Shown: positions 40,672 to 52,783 of the stretch, one piece after another | How the letters are laid out: the number at the start of each line of letters is the position of its first letter | Position numbering within the stretch: the first letter of the stretch is position 1 | From: Notospermus geniculatus | Lineage: Eukaryota > Nemertea > Pilidiophora > Heteronemertea > Lineidae | Length of the DNA stretch: 64,000 bases | NCBI GenBank assembly: GCA_002633025.1 | Contig: NMRB01002073.1 | Coordinates: forward strand, 55,932 to 119,931 | Direction of reading: 5' to 3' | Notes under the pieces: model-generated | What the model saw: the letters and a program-made list of their open reading frames with translations, nothing else | What the model was told of the DNA's origin: nothing | Database searches by the model: none | Translations under genes and position numbers: made by a program

Positions 40672-43600
40672 TCATTCAAATGGCCCTTCCTTCGTCGCAG
40701 CCTCGATATCAACGCGGCAGATTGGACATTTCTTATTGGTTGTCAGCCATTGGTCGACGCACTCGACGTGGAAGAGGTGCATGCAGGGAAGGCGCCTGAA
40801 AATACGAATAATTTTATGAAAACGGAATGTCAAACACTCAACTTGAAAGGCATCTGAAACCCCTCATAGGAAAGTGCTCACTGAGAGCTTTCCAATGAAT
40901 ACCTATGTGATAGGGTTTCTGTAACACCTCAATCCATGGCACATAGGTATTCATTGGAAAGCTCTCATTGAGCACTTTCCAATGAATACCTATGTGACAG
41001 GGTTTCTGTAAGACTTCAAGATTTGGCAGGTTTATTTGCTTTGATTAAACTACCACTAGCAGTGAAAGTTTTAAATCACGATTTATCATTTGACAAGAGA
41101 GCTACAAACCTGACGTCCTCAAGTTCTTCAAATTCACACAAACATATTGTGCATTTTTCGCCATCGTCTTCTAAATTTTCTTCAGGACGTTTGACCTAAA
41201 ATACACAAACAACAAACAGTTTAGTCTCAATGTGATTCATATTCTCCATTCAGACATGTACACGCGGTCACCATCGTGTTACCATTAAATGAGTACACGG
41301 TCACCTAGTAACCACTCAAAGACTACACGGTCACTATGGTAACCATTCAATGAATACATGGTCACCATAGTAACCATTCAATGTATACACGGACACCCAT
41401 GGCAATCATCTAAATGTGTAAACAATCACTATACTAAGCCATGACAGTCGTTCAACTGTGTCCTTGGTCACCATGGTAACCAAACATACCTTTTTATATT
41501 TATGCGGATACGTATTTCTCTCGATTGTCGCCTGATTGGCCCCGCGGTTCACGCTGCCGAGGCGTTCTTCAAGGTTGATTAGTTCCTGTAAAATGACATA
41601 GAGGGCACTTTGACAATTTGGAACAGAATCATTCCGAAGAAATAAACAGATCTCAGTGTTTACTGTTGAATGCTCATGGTTGTTGACTTCGGGTATTTTG
41701 TATTTTTGGAGAGTTACGTGACACGTACCTCGTATGTGGGTCGATGAAGCATCATCCGCCCCATCCTAATTTGCATATTTCTGGGAAGATTCGCCATGAC
41801 GGGGAGCGGTGGGTAGGGTGGAAATTCTGGCATCGGTGGCTGGAACAGGATATCCAAAACTTTGAAATTATGTACAACGTTACAAAATTGACACAGATGT
41901 CAAGAAAATTTCACTCAGTCAAAGGAGGCAAATTTTTCCCCAATTATTGAAAATTTTCAAGAATACATTGTATCTAACTTCAAAACATAGCTAAAGTCAA
42001 GGCATTCCTCGGCTTCATCCTTGTTCCCAGGACAGTCGGTACAATACTCACCATACCAGGTCCAATGCTTATATGCATCCCTGGGGGAAGGTTGAAGTGG
42101 TGTAGTCTCGGTGGCGTGTGGTGATAATGATGGAGATGGTGATGCAAGTGCTGATGCTGTGGAGGTTGGGATGGCATTCCGTCGCTGAAAGGTGAAGGTC
42201 AGATCATGAGCCAAGGTCAGATTACAACTTCTCAAGGTCAGATCACGGCCTCAAGGTTAAGTCAGAGTACAACTTAAAGGTCAGATCATGATTTCAAGGC
42301 CAAGGTCGGATTACAACTTCAAGGTCAGAACAAAATTTCAAGGTTAGATCATGATTTCAAGGTCATAAACAGATCCTGATTTCAAGGTCGTCTTTCTCAG
42401 GTCAAGGTCAAATTATAAACAATTCCTCTCTTCTGTGACTGTAACACCCAAATCTAGAAGCCCTAACAGAATCACTGGACAATCACCACGGTGGCGAAAC
42501 AAAAATCCAATTTTTGTAGAATTTGACGTACCTTGCTGATGCTCCTCCCACGCTGACGCTGACATGACAAGGCATTTGTGGGCGTGGTGGCGGCGGCGGG
42601 GGTGGTGGCGGCGGACGTGCCGGCGGGCGCTGGTGCACTTGGATCACCATGGGGTCTTGTTGTATCCCATAATTATGCCCTGCTTCGATGCCGGACGAGA
42701 TTTCAGCAGCCGGTGGGATCAGAGGGGGCGTCATGAGACGGAAGTGTGGCGGTCCTAGATTGAGGTGTACGCGGGGTGTGGTAACGATCGCCGAGGTTGT
42801 CAGCGGCATGGGTTGTGTAACCTGGGGGTGAGGGTGGTGGTGCGCTTGCGGGGGAACAGACGGATGATGGTGGAGCCGAGGCGGAGGATGCAGACAATCC
42901 CCTGAAATATAACGAGGATTTTAAAACCCTGAAATCTTGGAGTAAAATTTTAGGCCCTTTTGACCGCGCTGCATGAGTCCTTTATTCGTCATTTCAACGA
43001 GCCCCGCCATCTTGGTTTTTACGCAGATTGCGCACGCGAACACTTATCTGGTAGGCAAAACCAAAACATGCGATCAGTAGGAAATATGACCCGATCGAGC
43101 AAAAGTAAGTAGGCACAAGTCCCAATTGCGGAAAGGGTTAACAGCCTTATAACACAAAAGCTGAAATGTACGCCTCTGTAGGTTGTCAATAGTCAGGCCT
43201 TGTCTTCTGATGCGAGCAAAAACTGCTCGCCTGAGAACAATAGAAAACTCTGTTGTTCTCAGGCGAGCACTTTTTTGCTCACCTCAGAAGACAAGGCCTG
43301 ATAATAGTAGTAGACAGCAGTGATAATAGTTGAGTCACTGGTGATGATCACTGCGACTTGCGTCTACTTTTGCTAGATTGGGTCAGAAATATGAATTTGC
43401 CTACCACGTATAAGTGAGTACGTGCCAGTTGACTGTTCGGTGTCAATGCTACATGCTCTAACTTTCAGTCATAAGAACAAGAAACTGGCAAATGGAACGT
43501 TAAAGAAAGTAGAAACACAGAACTGGTATTCAACCCTTTCACAGCACCAGGGACAACTTTGTTCAAAATAATTATGTGGGAAAATCTTGAAAAAAGGTCC

Positions 43601-46600
43601 CAAACCCTTCACATAGGTATTCATTGGAAAGCTCTCATTGAGCACTTTCCAATGAATACCTATGTGACAGGGTTTCTGTTAGATTTTTGGGTGTTTTTTA
43701 ACAAAACTGCCACTGGCATTGAAAGGTAGAATGTTGAAATCCAGACATACCACTGCACGGAGGCTGTGTGCCCATACTGATTGGGTTCATCCCTAGCGGT
43801 GTGTGGAGCCTGCATGATGGGAGCTGTGATGAGTCATGGTGGAGTGAGCAGTTCAAACGATCCGTTGCTCGTCCAAAATCCATCTGAAATAACGTGAAAA
43901 GAGAGCACAATTCAACTGTTTGCAATTTAAAACAATGGATGGATGGATAGTTGGAACTGATTTATCGTCGGACACACGTCTGGCTTCGTCAAGTCAAAAG
44001 GAGCAGTCAGCCACGCGTATTGCCAAAAGATGGCAGCAAAGTTCTAGCGGACCAATACACAGGAAAATCCACGTGATTGGTGCTCGATCAAGAATGAATG
44101 GGTCCGCTATATGCATTGAATTGGGCCGTAGTGACACCTATTGGTCAACTCACTGACAGCTACTATTCTGTGCGACTGGGCATCAAGTCGCCCCCCCCCC
44201 TCCAATTTTTTATTGCGGATTTGCATGAATCTCAAGACCCAAAATTTCACTTCTCAACCGCGGAAATCCGCGTTTACACAGAAAAGTCTCATCTCTGACA
44301 CGTGATCCTTTCAGACCAGTTGAGAATAAACATGGCGACTCGGCCGGGAATCGAACCAGTGACCTCTTAGTCTCCAGTACGATGCTCAACCACTATGCCA
44401 CCACACTCTCCAGTTACCATGTTAGACTTACCCGTCCACAAGATCCTCGCGACATGCCCGACAAATCTCCATTCTGATATCTGCAACTGCTCGTATGTGC
44501 CGGCTGCGGGGAGTGCGTATGGTGGAACGGATGCGGGGAATTGATGAACGTCATCGGACTCGCAGTCGCACGTACGTGGCTCAGGTGAGGCCTGGTGTGG
44601 GTCACTGGGGACGAGGTTGAAGGAGCCACTGGTGCACACGTGCAGAGGTTGTTAGAGTTCGGGACCTGGGCCTGCCCATTGGCATTGAGGAAAACGTCTG
44701 AAAAATATGATTTGAATACCAGGCTTTTTGCATAGAAGGCCAATGCACTAGGCCAGAAAGGCTCTCAGCTTGTGCTTATCACCTCAAGTAGAATTTTACA
44801 ACATCACAACGATATTTTGATGAACATTCTCATACCGTCATCTGATTCCGTCAAGTCCACCACGACCGTCGCTGTCCTGTTTGACGGAAGTCCGTTCCCA
44901 CGACTTCTGGACCTGAAACAAGACTTCAATCAGGATTCTCATCTTTTTAACCCTTTTCACTGCCAGGACCGACTCTGTCCAAAAATTAACTTGTTAGATA
45001 AAATACATGTACGTATAAAGTTGTCTCCGAATTTTGCAAATTTTCGACCCCAACCGGGGTCTTCCTCAGGCACTTACATTGTAGGGATCTCTACTAGAAA
45101 GTGCTTGACATTTTAACAAACTTCCAAGGTGCGTATCTTGACAGAAAACAGAAAAAACGTACCTTTTGACGATTATGTCCACAACTTCGATATCACTGTC
45201 ATCAGAGGTTATCGTTACTGGCTCCTCATGCGCCCCCTGGTGATGGCCGATGGAATCTGGTGCACGTGACGACGGCATCGACAAATCCAACCCGACGTTA
45301 TTCGACTGCATCAACAGATGCTGGTGCAGGGAATTATGGGAAGAATGGTTCCTGTTGTTGCCTTGGCAACAGATACTCCGACACGTGTGCATAGAACTAG
45401 TGCCCGTCCCTGGATTAAACCGACCCTGAACAAAATGGTAGCGTAATCCTTGGCTGTTGAGACTGTTACCATGGTTACCACTATGGTTGCTAGGATTGTT
45501 CTGGTTCCCATGGCGATGAGGATGCCGGGACAAGTGATTACTCATCTGGTACGCCATGCCAGAAACTGGCGTCAAATCAGGAGCCCTCTCCTGGAACATG
45601 TGACCCTCCTGACTGGCGGCTTGACCTTGACCTTGACACATATACGAAGCTTGAGCAACTGAATTATTAGAAGTTAGAGCGCGTGCTGTGTTATCTTCTG
45701 ACGAACTGGGTGGGGCATCTTCATATGTTTCAGTGCCACGCCCGGCACTAGCGAATGCGCTAGTCATACTGGTCCCGACACGAGAAAGCGTCGAACTTGA
45801 ATCAGGCTCGACCCGCATCGCCTCACCGGAATAATGTGTGCTGGAATCGAGTTGTACTTGGACCGATTTCCCTCGGGTGGACGTAGAGTCCGGCTGGACC
45901 TTTACGGCTTTCGGTCGCACAATATTTACGTTCTGTAACATACTGGTCATCCCGCCCTCGGTTTCAACACGCTGTGACTGCGCCTCCACCCCACGACTTG
46001 AATGTCCCTGGCATCCCGGGTCACTGTGGCCATCACGACCTCCATGGTTGCCATGCCGACTAGAATTTCCTTGGTTACCAGTAGAATAACGCGTAAAAGC
46101 AGATTTTTCTGTCTTAAAAGCACTTTTACCGTGATAATATTTATGAGGTTTTTTAAGTTTTTGACTATTCGTGTTATCAGAGCATGGAACTTTCCCACGG
46201 ATCTGGCTCCCGGATTCCTCAGAGTCTGACCTCTCTCGTTTAAAACCGCCAAATATAGGTGGCGCTTCTAATAGTTCGCCTTCAGCACCGATTGTTCTGA
46301 GCCCCTCCCCTTCGCTGACATCAGAGAAAACCTGAGGTTCATCAATATTACTGGCCCTGTCACCGCGACTCTCCGTTGACATAATCGATGCTCCCGGCAT
46401 CGGACCCGAATTATAATCTCGTATCGATACGAACTCTGAACGTGACTGATTACGTCTGTTTGCCATCCGGCCACCAGGCGGCGCCATATCAGGACTAGAT
46501 ATCGAATAATCCATTCTCTCTGGGGAAGAACGTGAAGGGAGCGGCCCCTGAGCAGCATTAACTGAGTCGCTTTCACCTTGCTTCATTGCAATTGACATCC

Positions 46601-47643
46601 ATTTCTTTTTAGGAAACGGCGCCGCCGGCTTATCGCCGTGTGAGAGCACTGGGTGGCGACTTACGCCCTCTGCTTGAGTGTCATTGTCAACATCGAGCTC
46701 CGAATCACTGTCATTAATGAATATACTCACAGGATCTCTGCAGGCGGGCGCCGTGGTATTACTGGAAGACGCCTGCATTGACCAATCAGAATCAAGGACG
46801 GACACGGAGGATTTCTTCACCACAGGCTCAGTCTGATTTCGTCGATGCGTCACTTGTTTATTTTTCCGACAATGCACCAAATGTGGTTGATCGGCATCGC
46901 CATGTCTCGCAGACCGTGCCCAGGCCTCCATTGGTCGGAAGTTGAATTCGCGTTGACTGTCGCAGACGTGAGGGGCAACGAGATTTGAATCTGGTGACGC
47001 ACACGTGCAGGACTGGGACGCAGGATTCTCCGGCTCAGCAAACAAGCGATGGGAGGAAAAGGAAGGAAGAGGAAACTCCGTTGGTGAGCTGATGGGGAAG
47101 ACGTAGTTTGCGGTGTTTGAATATCCCTGATTGGAGCCTTGCTGCCCGTCGACGGACACGACGTCAATATCCTCCTCGGCGGAATGCCACATTTCTGGAT
47201 CGCTTGGTACGGAGGAGCCTGAAAAACAACGGAAAGAGTGTTGAAAGCTGTGCAGACATTTTGAAAGTGACGGGAAAGCAGTTCCGTGGTAGATTTTCGC
47301 AGTTTTTTTTTATTATGAAATTTTTTGATGCAGGGCCAAAATCACATGCAGGCGGTAACGAGAAACTACAACTGTAATTTCACTGGCCTTATGAATTCAT
47401 AATCTTACCGTTATTGAGTGCATGTTCCACCAAGGCTTCTGCAGCCCTCTCAGCGACAAGCTCAGCATGGGTATTCAGCAGAACAGCTGTCCGTGGCTCT
47501 GGCTTCGGAACAGCAGGCATGATACCGGTGAGCGGCGCCTCTGCACCGAGTTCATCTTCACTTTCCATCGGCTGGGGATTTCCCGGCGGCGGCGGTGGAG
47601 GTGTGGAGATTAGCAGATCATCAGAATGGTCCCAGTTCTCCAT
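40672..47643 (-). CDS. RNF111: Arkadia-type RING E3 ubiquitin ligase (RNF111)
   Basis: Nuclear RING-H2 ligase; vertebrate Arkadia ubiquitinates SKI/SnoN and SUMO-modified proteins to promote TGF-beta/Nodal signalling. Exons: 47643-47409 (ATG 47643-47641), 47218-45163, 44912-44836, 44697-44432, 43883-43751, 42901-42532, 42184-42052, 41839-41729, 41585-41490, 41195-41110, 40795-40672 (stop TGA). This gives 1228 aa with all phases closed. C-terminal landmarks are near identical to Arkadia: [39 protein letters not shown], then the RING ([44 protein letters not shown]). Three acidic hydrophobic motifs look like SUMO-interacting motifs: [35 protein letters not shown]. The middle is rich in His, Pro, Ser and Asn. 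An upstream 5' UTR exon is implied by the acceptor at 47653-47655 and was not located. Confidence 0.93.
40861..41015. repeat. Two tandem ACATAGGTATTCATTGG hairpins
   Basis: Half-hairpin at 40866-40920 and a full one at 40940-41010. They lie in the last RNF111 intron, between the two exons that make up the RING. Confidence 0.75.
41230..41480 (+). repeat. Minisatellite, about 36-bp unit
   Basis: Six or so diverged units built on ACACGGTCACCATGGTAACC and ATTCAATGA. RNF111 intron. Confidence 0.75.
42185..42420 (+). repeat. Array of AAGGTCA words in an RNF111 intron
   Basis: Begins immediately at the acceptor of exon 42184-42052. About ten AAGGTCA or AAGGTTA words, several extended to TCAAGGTCA, spaced 12-25 bases (TCAAGGTCAGATCATGATTT type). 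Confidence 0.75.
43196..43302. repeat. Long hairpin (CAGGCCTTGTCTTCTGA)
   Basis: Left arm CAGGCCTTGTCTTCTGATGC and right arm AGAAGACAAGGCCTG; inner GCTCGCCTGAGAACAA pairs too. Loop of about 15 bases. RNF111 intron. Confidence 0.8.
43585..43680. repeat. ACATAGGTATTCATTGG hairpin
   Basis: Full hairpin followed by GACAGGGTTTCTGTTAGA and GCCACTGGCATTGAAAGG, flanks seen at other copies, so the true repeat is longer than the hairpin. Confidence 0.8.
44295..44400 (-). repeat. SINE family A, reversed fragment
   Basis: Plus strand shows GATCCTTTCAGACCAGTTGA (tail start) and CGGGAATCGAACCAGTGACC (complement of box B). Sits just beside RNF111 exon 44697-44432. Confidence 0.65.
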
Positions 47644-47655
47644 GTTCAGAATCTG

Positions 47656-48299
47656 AAAGTGAAATCATACAATGTCGGAACAACTTTTCACTTTACAATC
47701 CGTGGTCATTGATTATCCAATATAGATTGACGGAATAAGCCGCATTGTTACGATTGTACAATAGGATTTCCATTGTGTGCCACTTCTGTCCTGACCAGGG
47801 ATTCTATAGTATTCTAAAGTTCTACCGATTCGGATTCTTGCATAGGCCTTATCGCACCTAGCACATGGCTAATCAGCATAAATCAGCGAGGCGGGACGGG
47901 CCCAACCATCAGCGCCACCGCTGTACATTTACAATACATTGTACAATGCATCGGGTGCATTTTTTGTCAACATTGGCCAATAAAAGTCACTTCCAAAAGC
48001 CTGATGTGCCTAAACTAACTAGCTATGTGGGCGGCACGCCCCGCCCCATACCTCATTGAAATCACTCCATCGTTCAACAAAAATTAGACCAAAAACCAGC
48101 AGAATAAAATGCCGCTCACAAAAATGCCTCTTTTCTCCATCTTGCGTCATCTTCTTTGGCATTTTGATTGACAGCTGTCACATTGGAGGCAATAAATTAT
48201 GTCACTCATTGGTGCTGCCATCTGGTGATAGTAAAACAAACTGCAGCAAAACTCAGTGTAGCAGTTGTTCTTGCCGTGGAAACTTAAGATACAGGGGTG
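47656..48299. other. Upstream region of RNF111, no gene seen
   Basis: Should hold RNF111 5' UTR and promoter sequence. I find no clear exon. A direct TACATTTACAATACATTGTA patch sits at about 47923-47950. Confidence 0.3.
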
Positions 48300-48395
48300 T
48301 GCATAAAACATCTTAAGTGTAAAATTTCCCTTATCTTTTGTTTGGAACAATATTTCAAGGGAAATATTACACTTAAGATGTTTTATATACACAGT
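48300..48395. repeat. Hairpin with AAAACATCTTAAGTGTAA arms
   Basis: CATAAAACATCTTAAGTGTA and TACACTTAAGATGTTTTATA type arms are inverted around TTTGGAACAATATTTC. Confidence 0.75.
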
Positions 48396-48399
48396 CCCA

Positions 48400-48560
48400 G
48401 AGGTCTAGCCGAGTGGGGAGTTCTTCGTGTGGATTCTTCCGCTGAACATGATGGATATATTAGTTCGATAGACAAAACTGAGCCGCGAACTCCAGCAGGA
48501 GGATACCGGCGTACCCGCAGAAAACCTGCGCTGTCAGAGAGCGTTGCCCTTTTTGTCGTT
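48400..48560 (+). repeat. tRNA-derived SINE, relative of family C
   Basis: AGGTCTAGCCGAGTGGGGAG head, then CCAGCAGGAGGATACCGGCG and CAGAAAACCTGCGCTGTCAG. Confidence 0.55.
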
Positions 48561-48783
48561 CAAGAGGGCCCAAACGGAAGCGATCTTGTGATCTTGTTCG
48601 GGCTCGTGACCTTTTTTCTGTACATAAAATATCATATCTGTCACATTAAAGTGGCTGCCATCGATTGTGTGGAATCAAGAACGTCTTCCATGCTGAATTC
48701 ATTTCATGGTTTGCCCGGCGGTGTGATAGAATCTAATACCCCCGTCTTCCTGATGTCTCCCTGTATTGTTTGTCACAGGATTG

Positions 48784-48985
48784 GGGAACTTTCCTGCCGT
48801 TAGAGGCCGCCTGTTAGCGGTCCAGGAACGTCACGAATTTGACGTCAAATGCGTGAGCCACGGCGCCCATGTCATTATGGACGACGTTGTGGCATGCATT
48901 TCTGCCCTGTGACGTCAAATTTCATGACGTTCTTGGACCGCTAACTCGTAGCGGCCTCTGACGGCACGAAAGTTCCCCATTCAAT
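48784..48985. mobile_element. Foldback MITE with CTGCCGTTAGAGG ends
   Basis: GGAACTTTCCTGCCGTTAGAGG-type left end and CCTCTGACGGCACGAAAGTT right end; inner GCGGTCCAGGAACGTCACGA pairs with TGACGTTCTTGGACCGC. Second copy at 23374-23573. Confidence 0.8.
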
Positions 48986-49399
48986 GGTGCCGCTTAATCC
49001 GTAAATGTATTGTTGGGGGACATCACATATCGGGGGACATTAGATTCTATCACACCAGCATGCTAAAGGCTGACTACTGTCCGGCGTTTCATGACGAGTC
49101 TGATGCTTCAATTCGGCTCAGTTGTGGCGGTTTATAGTCTCTCTTGGTCTGTATTTGCGCAAAGTGTAAAGATTTTTCCTGTTGAATGTGCAAAATGGTT
49201 GCACTAAGGGCCGAAAATACAACAGAGTAGTTTTTTTCTTTTTAGAAATGTTTATTAGACTCTGAAATCAGGCCTACAGATCTCCCGCCCCCTAGGAGTT
49301 GCAATGGGTGATTTCAAAATTGGTTTTAACACCGGTTTTACAATGCAATATAGAATTCCTGGAAGGCTTACCATCCGGATTTGGCCTGGAATGAAATCA

Positions 49400-49826
49400 G
49401 CGTTCCAGCCGTACAAAATACATGTATTAAAAACAGGGTGGTTTGCAATCCGTCCCTCCTTGGTATTCAAATGGTAGAAGAGAATCGAATGTTATATTAG
49501 CAAGAATCAGAAATGGCTGTAGTAACCTAAACGATCACCTGTACAAGAATTTTGTGTCAAATAACCCACATTGTAATTACCATGTGACTTGTATCGAAAA
49601 TGCACTTCATTATTTTTTTGAATGTAATAAATTCGTGCGTGAGAGGGCTCATTTGTTAGACGGTATTGCTCAGGACTTTGCCCAGTTTATGCAGGGGGCT
49701 GCTCTCCCTACCATTAACATAAATCTACTTCTATATGGCAGTGATATTCTTCCAGCTTATGTAAACGAACTTGTAAGTAACCGAGTGTGTAATTTTATAA
49801 GAGAAACGAAAAGATTTAGTATGTAA
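49400..49826 (+). pseudogene. 3' remnant of a non-LTR retrotransposon (LINE) ORF2
   Basis: Reads RIRNGCSNLNDHLYKNFV, then a Cys-His pattern HCNYHVTCIENALHYFFECNKF, as in the zinc-knuckle tail behind LINE reverse transcriptases. It ends with a stop at about 49824-49826. Reverse transcriptase and endonuclease parts are missing, so it is a 5'-truncated dead copy. The clade is not determined. Confidence 0.6.
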
Positions 49827-50764
49827 AATGGCACCAGTAACGTATGTACAAATACAAATGTATAGGAAATTGAAAATTGCACCTGCACGTCATGCACGTT
49901 TTCTTTCTTCCACACGCCATCTTACTGTCCATTTATTTTCTCGTCACTCTTGGGGTATGGCGATTTTAAGTACCATTTACTTGTGAGCCATATCCCTTAT
50001 TGATTTATTCTCAATAAACACCCATATATATAAGGTCAGTTGGTTGGACCTTGGAGGAATTCCTCCAAGGTTGGACGGTATGCCATCCCCTCAAATAACG
50101 GAAATGACATTATAGGCCTAAGGATGGCTGCCTGGATGGCTGTCCATCCGTGTTGAGGTGGATGGCTCGCTGTCCTGCTGCTAGACTGCTGAAGGCGTCG
50201 ACTGCCCAGAAATGAATGAACCATGTGTCCCGATTCGCCTGAGCTGCATCCTCGCACCCAGTGTCTTCACAACCACCGCTCCCCTTCTCGTGCTTGGTTC
50301 TGAGGGAGGGCTGTGACCGTAAATGACCTGAGATTCTCAGGATACCTGAGCTGCAGCAGTCCTTGTTACCCTCAGAAACAGTCGGCCGTGTCGAGACTCA
50401 TACCATTACGGATGCTATCATGGATTTTACCAAATCACTGCATCACATGCAGATAGGCTGTCCCAAATCCCACTTCCATAAAGTGCTCTCAGCAGGTATA
50501 TAAGTTTAGAGTTTAAAACTAGAGACTGGATTAAATCCCAGTAGTTACATCCCTGACCCGTGGATGCACATTATTACAGGACCTCAAAAAACAAAACCCA
50601 CTGAAAGGCCTGTTATTTCCAAAGTATACATTTCATGGAAAAACGAAAACCTGTAGGCAATTGGCCGCCATGATGGTTTTTACAAGCAAAAGGTACCATC
50701 CGGACCAGACTCTAAAATTGAAAATTGCAGAGTCTGGTGGCACGAGACTAACCGTACAGCTGTA
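49827..50764. other. Spacer upstream of ALG13
   Basis: Probable LINE 3' UTR to about 50035. A perfect 24-bp palindrome at 50048-50071 centres on GGAATTCC. No other gene seen. ALG13 promoter and 5' UTR should lie at the right end. Confidence 0.35.
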
Positions 50765-52058
50765 ATGGCCGACGAAAAAAACTTTGTCTTCGTCACTGTT
50801 GGAACATTGAACTTTAATCAGCTTATAGAAACAGTATCTAAAAGAGAAATATGCGAGGTGATATATAAATTGATAGTGCTCAAAACTGATGTGGATCTTT
50901 TGTACATGAACGATGGGGTTCTTCAGAAAATTATCCTTTGTGGTGACAATCGGAATGCCGTAAATTGCCATGTTGTCAGCCAGTGTATTGTCCAGAGATG
51001 GTAATCTATTTTCGGACAAAGAGAAACTGGATAGAAGTGATACTTTTCCACTCGTAGCGCCACCCTGTTGTGATAAAATGTACTGCACCTTCCTCATTGC
51101 CCTGCATTTCATTTGTTTTTCCCTTTCAGATTCTGAAAAGTGCCGGGTATAAGAAACTCCGCCTACAGATTGGTAATGGAACTTATGAACCTCAAAATGA
51201 GGAACCGATAGAAGGGTTTCAAGTAGAATATTATCGATACAAAGAGTCGATACGTGGTGATATCCAGGAGGCATCACTGGTCATAAGTCATGCTGGTAGG
51301 TAATGTGTTGTTGTCGTTTATGTTGCTGTTGTTATTTGAAACTGTTCACCTACCTCTTTCTGGACTATCTGTAACCATGATACAGTGACCATGGTAATAC
51401 GGTTACCATGGTAATACGGTTACCATGGTAATACTGTAACAATGGTTATACTAGTACTGTATGTAACCATGGTAATACTGTAACCATGGTAATACTGTTA
51501 CCATAGTAATACTGTAATAACCATGGTAATAACTGTTACCATATTACATTTATTATAACCATGGTAATAACTGTTACCATGGTATTACTGTTACCATGGT
51601 AATACTGTAATCATTTGATTTCAGGTGCTGGCAGTGTCATGGAATCCCTCGGTGCGGCGAGACCACTTGTTGTTGTAATCAATGAAGAACTGATGGGGAA
51701 CCACCAGGTGGAGTTAGCAGCTCAACTTAGTAAAGACGGACATCTGTACTATTGTACCTGTAGGTGAGTCATCTCGTATTGTTTGGCTCTCTGAGCATGA
51801 ATGGGGCGATGCTACAAATGGTATCTGATATCTTCACAATGCATTTCCACATTGTGGACCTCACCTCTGTAAAAATGGCAGATTGTTTCATACAACATTG
51901 GTCTACTTCACCAAGAGAAATCACTTGCACCACTTTTCTTTTTCAGACAGCTGAAGGAGACGTTACAGAATCTTGATATTGGTGCTCTTAAACCCTATGT
52001 ACCTGGTGACCCAAAACTTTTCAGTAATTTCCTTGATAAGATGTTTGGCTTTTCATGA
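50765..52058 (+). CDS. ALG13: UDP-N-acetylglucosamine transferase subunit ALG13
   Basis: Catalytic, cytosolic half of the ALG13/ALG14 enzyme that adds the second GlcNAc to the dolichol-linked oligosaccharide at the ER face. Exons: 50765-50857, 51130-51295, 51625-51763, 51947-52058 (stop TGA 52056-52058). This gives 169 aa and all phases close. Landmarks: N-terminal [80 protein letters not shown]. Length equals the short glycosyltransferase form (human 165 aa); the OTU/Tudor extension of the long vertebrate isoform is not seen downstream before the convergent MTFMT gene. ATG chosen because it opens the first conserved strand and no upstream in-frame exon is visible. Confidence 0.95.
51370..51620 (+). 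repeat. Palindromic GTTACCATGGTAAT satellite in an ALG13 intron
   Basis: About 15 copies of a self-complementary word, AACCATGGTAATACTGT with variants, filling most of the intron up to exon 51625. Confidence 0.85.
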
Positions 52059-52276
52059 CGAACCTGAGCATTCATGGAATCGTTACCTGGTCAAACTGGA
52101 GGCTCTGATGAGAAAATTGCCAGTGGATTTGTCATCATCTTGTTGAAGTGAACTACAGAGACATTCAAGCAGCCGAACCNCAAAAATTGCTTCCAAAACA
52201 CTCATAACATCATTTTTTGGAAAGTATCTAACCTTTCAGACCTGGATACAACTACCGACTATTGGATGGTACTGCC

Positions 52277-52563
52277 TGTTTTTAAAGCCCCACTGTATTG
52301 AATGTGAAAAACGCAAATCATCGCCGCGATTCTCGCACGACGTCACGACGTCAGCGTAGTGTAAAATGTACTACGCTCTGTCAGAATACATTAGAGCTCT
52401 CCCTGCAGTTTTTTCCAGCGCGTGCTGAAAACTAGGCCTTGATTCTGTGAAGTGCGTATCAGGCAAGCATTTTGAGGACCTTCACGAGGCTATGGGACCT
52501 CTATGTGCACTCTCCTAACTTTTTGAAAATATCGTAAAATTCAATACTGTGGGGCTTTAAGGT
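52277..52563. mobile_element. MITE with AAAGCCCCACTGTATTGAA ends
   Basis: Second copy of 20425-20703; ends TAAAGCCCCACTGTATTGAA / TTCAATACTGTGGGGCTTTA. In the ALG13 3' region, before a possible AATAAA at 52621-52626. Confidence 0.85.
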
Positions 52564-52624
52564 CATCTAATAATTTATGTACAATTGTCTCCCAATCGAG
52601 TGTGGAAAAAGATAGATAGAAATA

Positions 52625-52760
52625 AATAAAAATTTCCTACCTACCCAGTGATATCAAGATGGTCCCTACATTGATATGTAGGGACCATAATAAATAAAAA
52701 TTTCCTACCTACCCAGTGATATCAAGATGGTCCCTACATTGATATGTAGGGACCATAATT
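52625..52760 (+). repeat. 68-bp direct tandem duplication
   Basis: Two near-identical copies of a unit containing AATTTCCTACCTACCCAGTG and GATGGTCCCTACATTGATAT. Each copy also has a small hairpin (GGTCCCTACAT / ATGTAGGGACC). Confidence 0.85.
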
Positions 52761-52783
52761 ATTCTTCATCAAATGTAACATTT

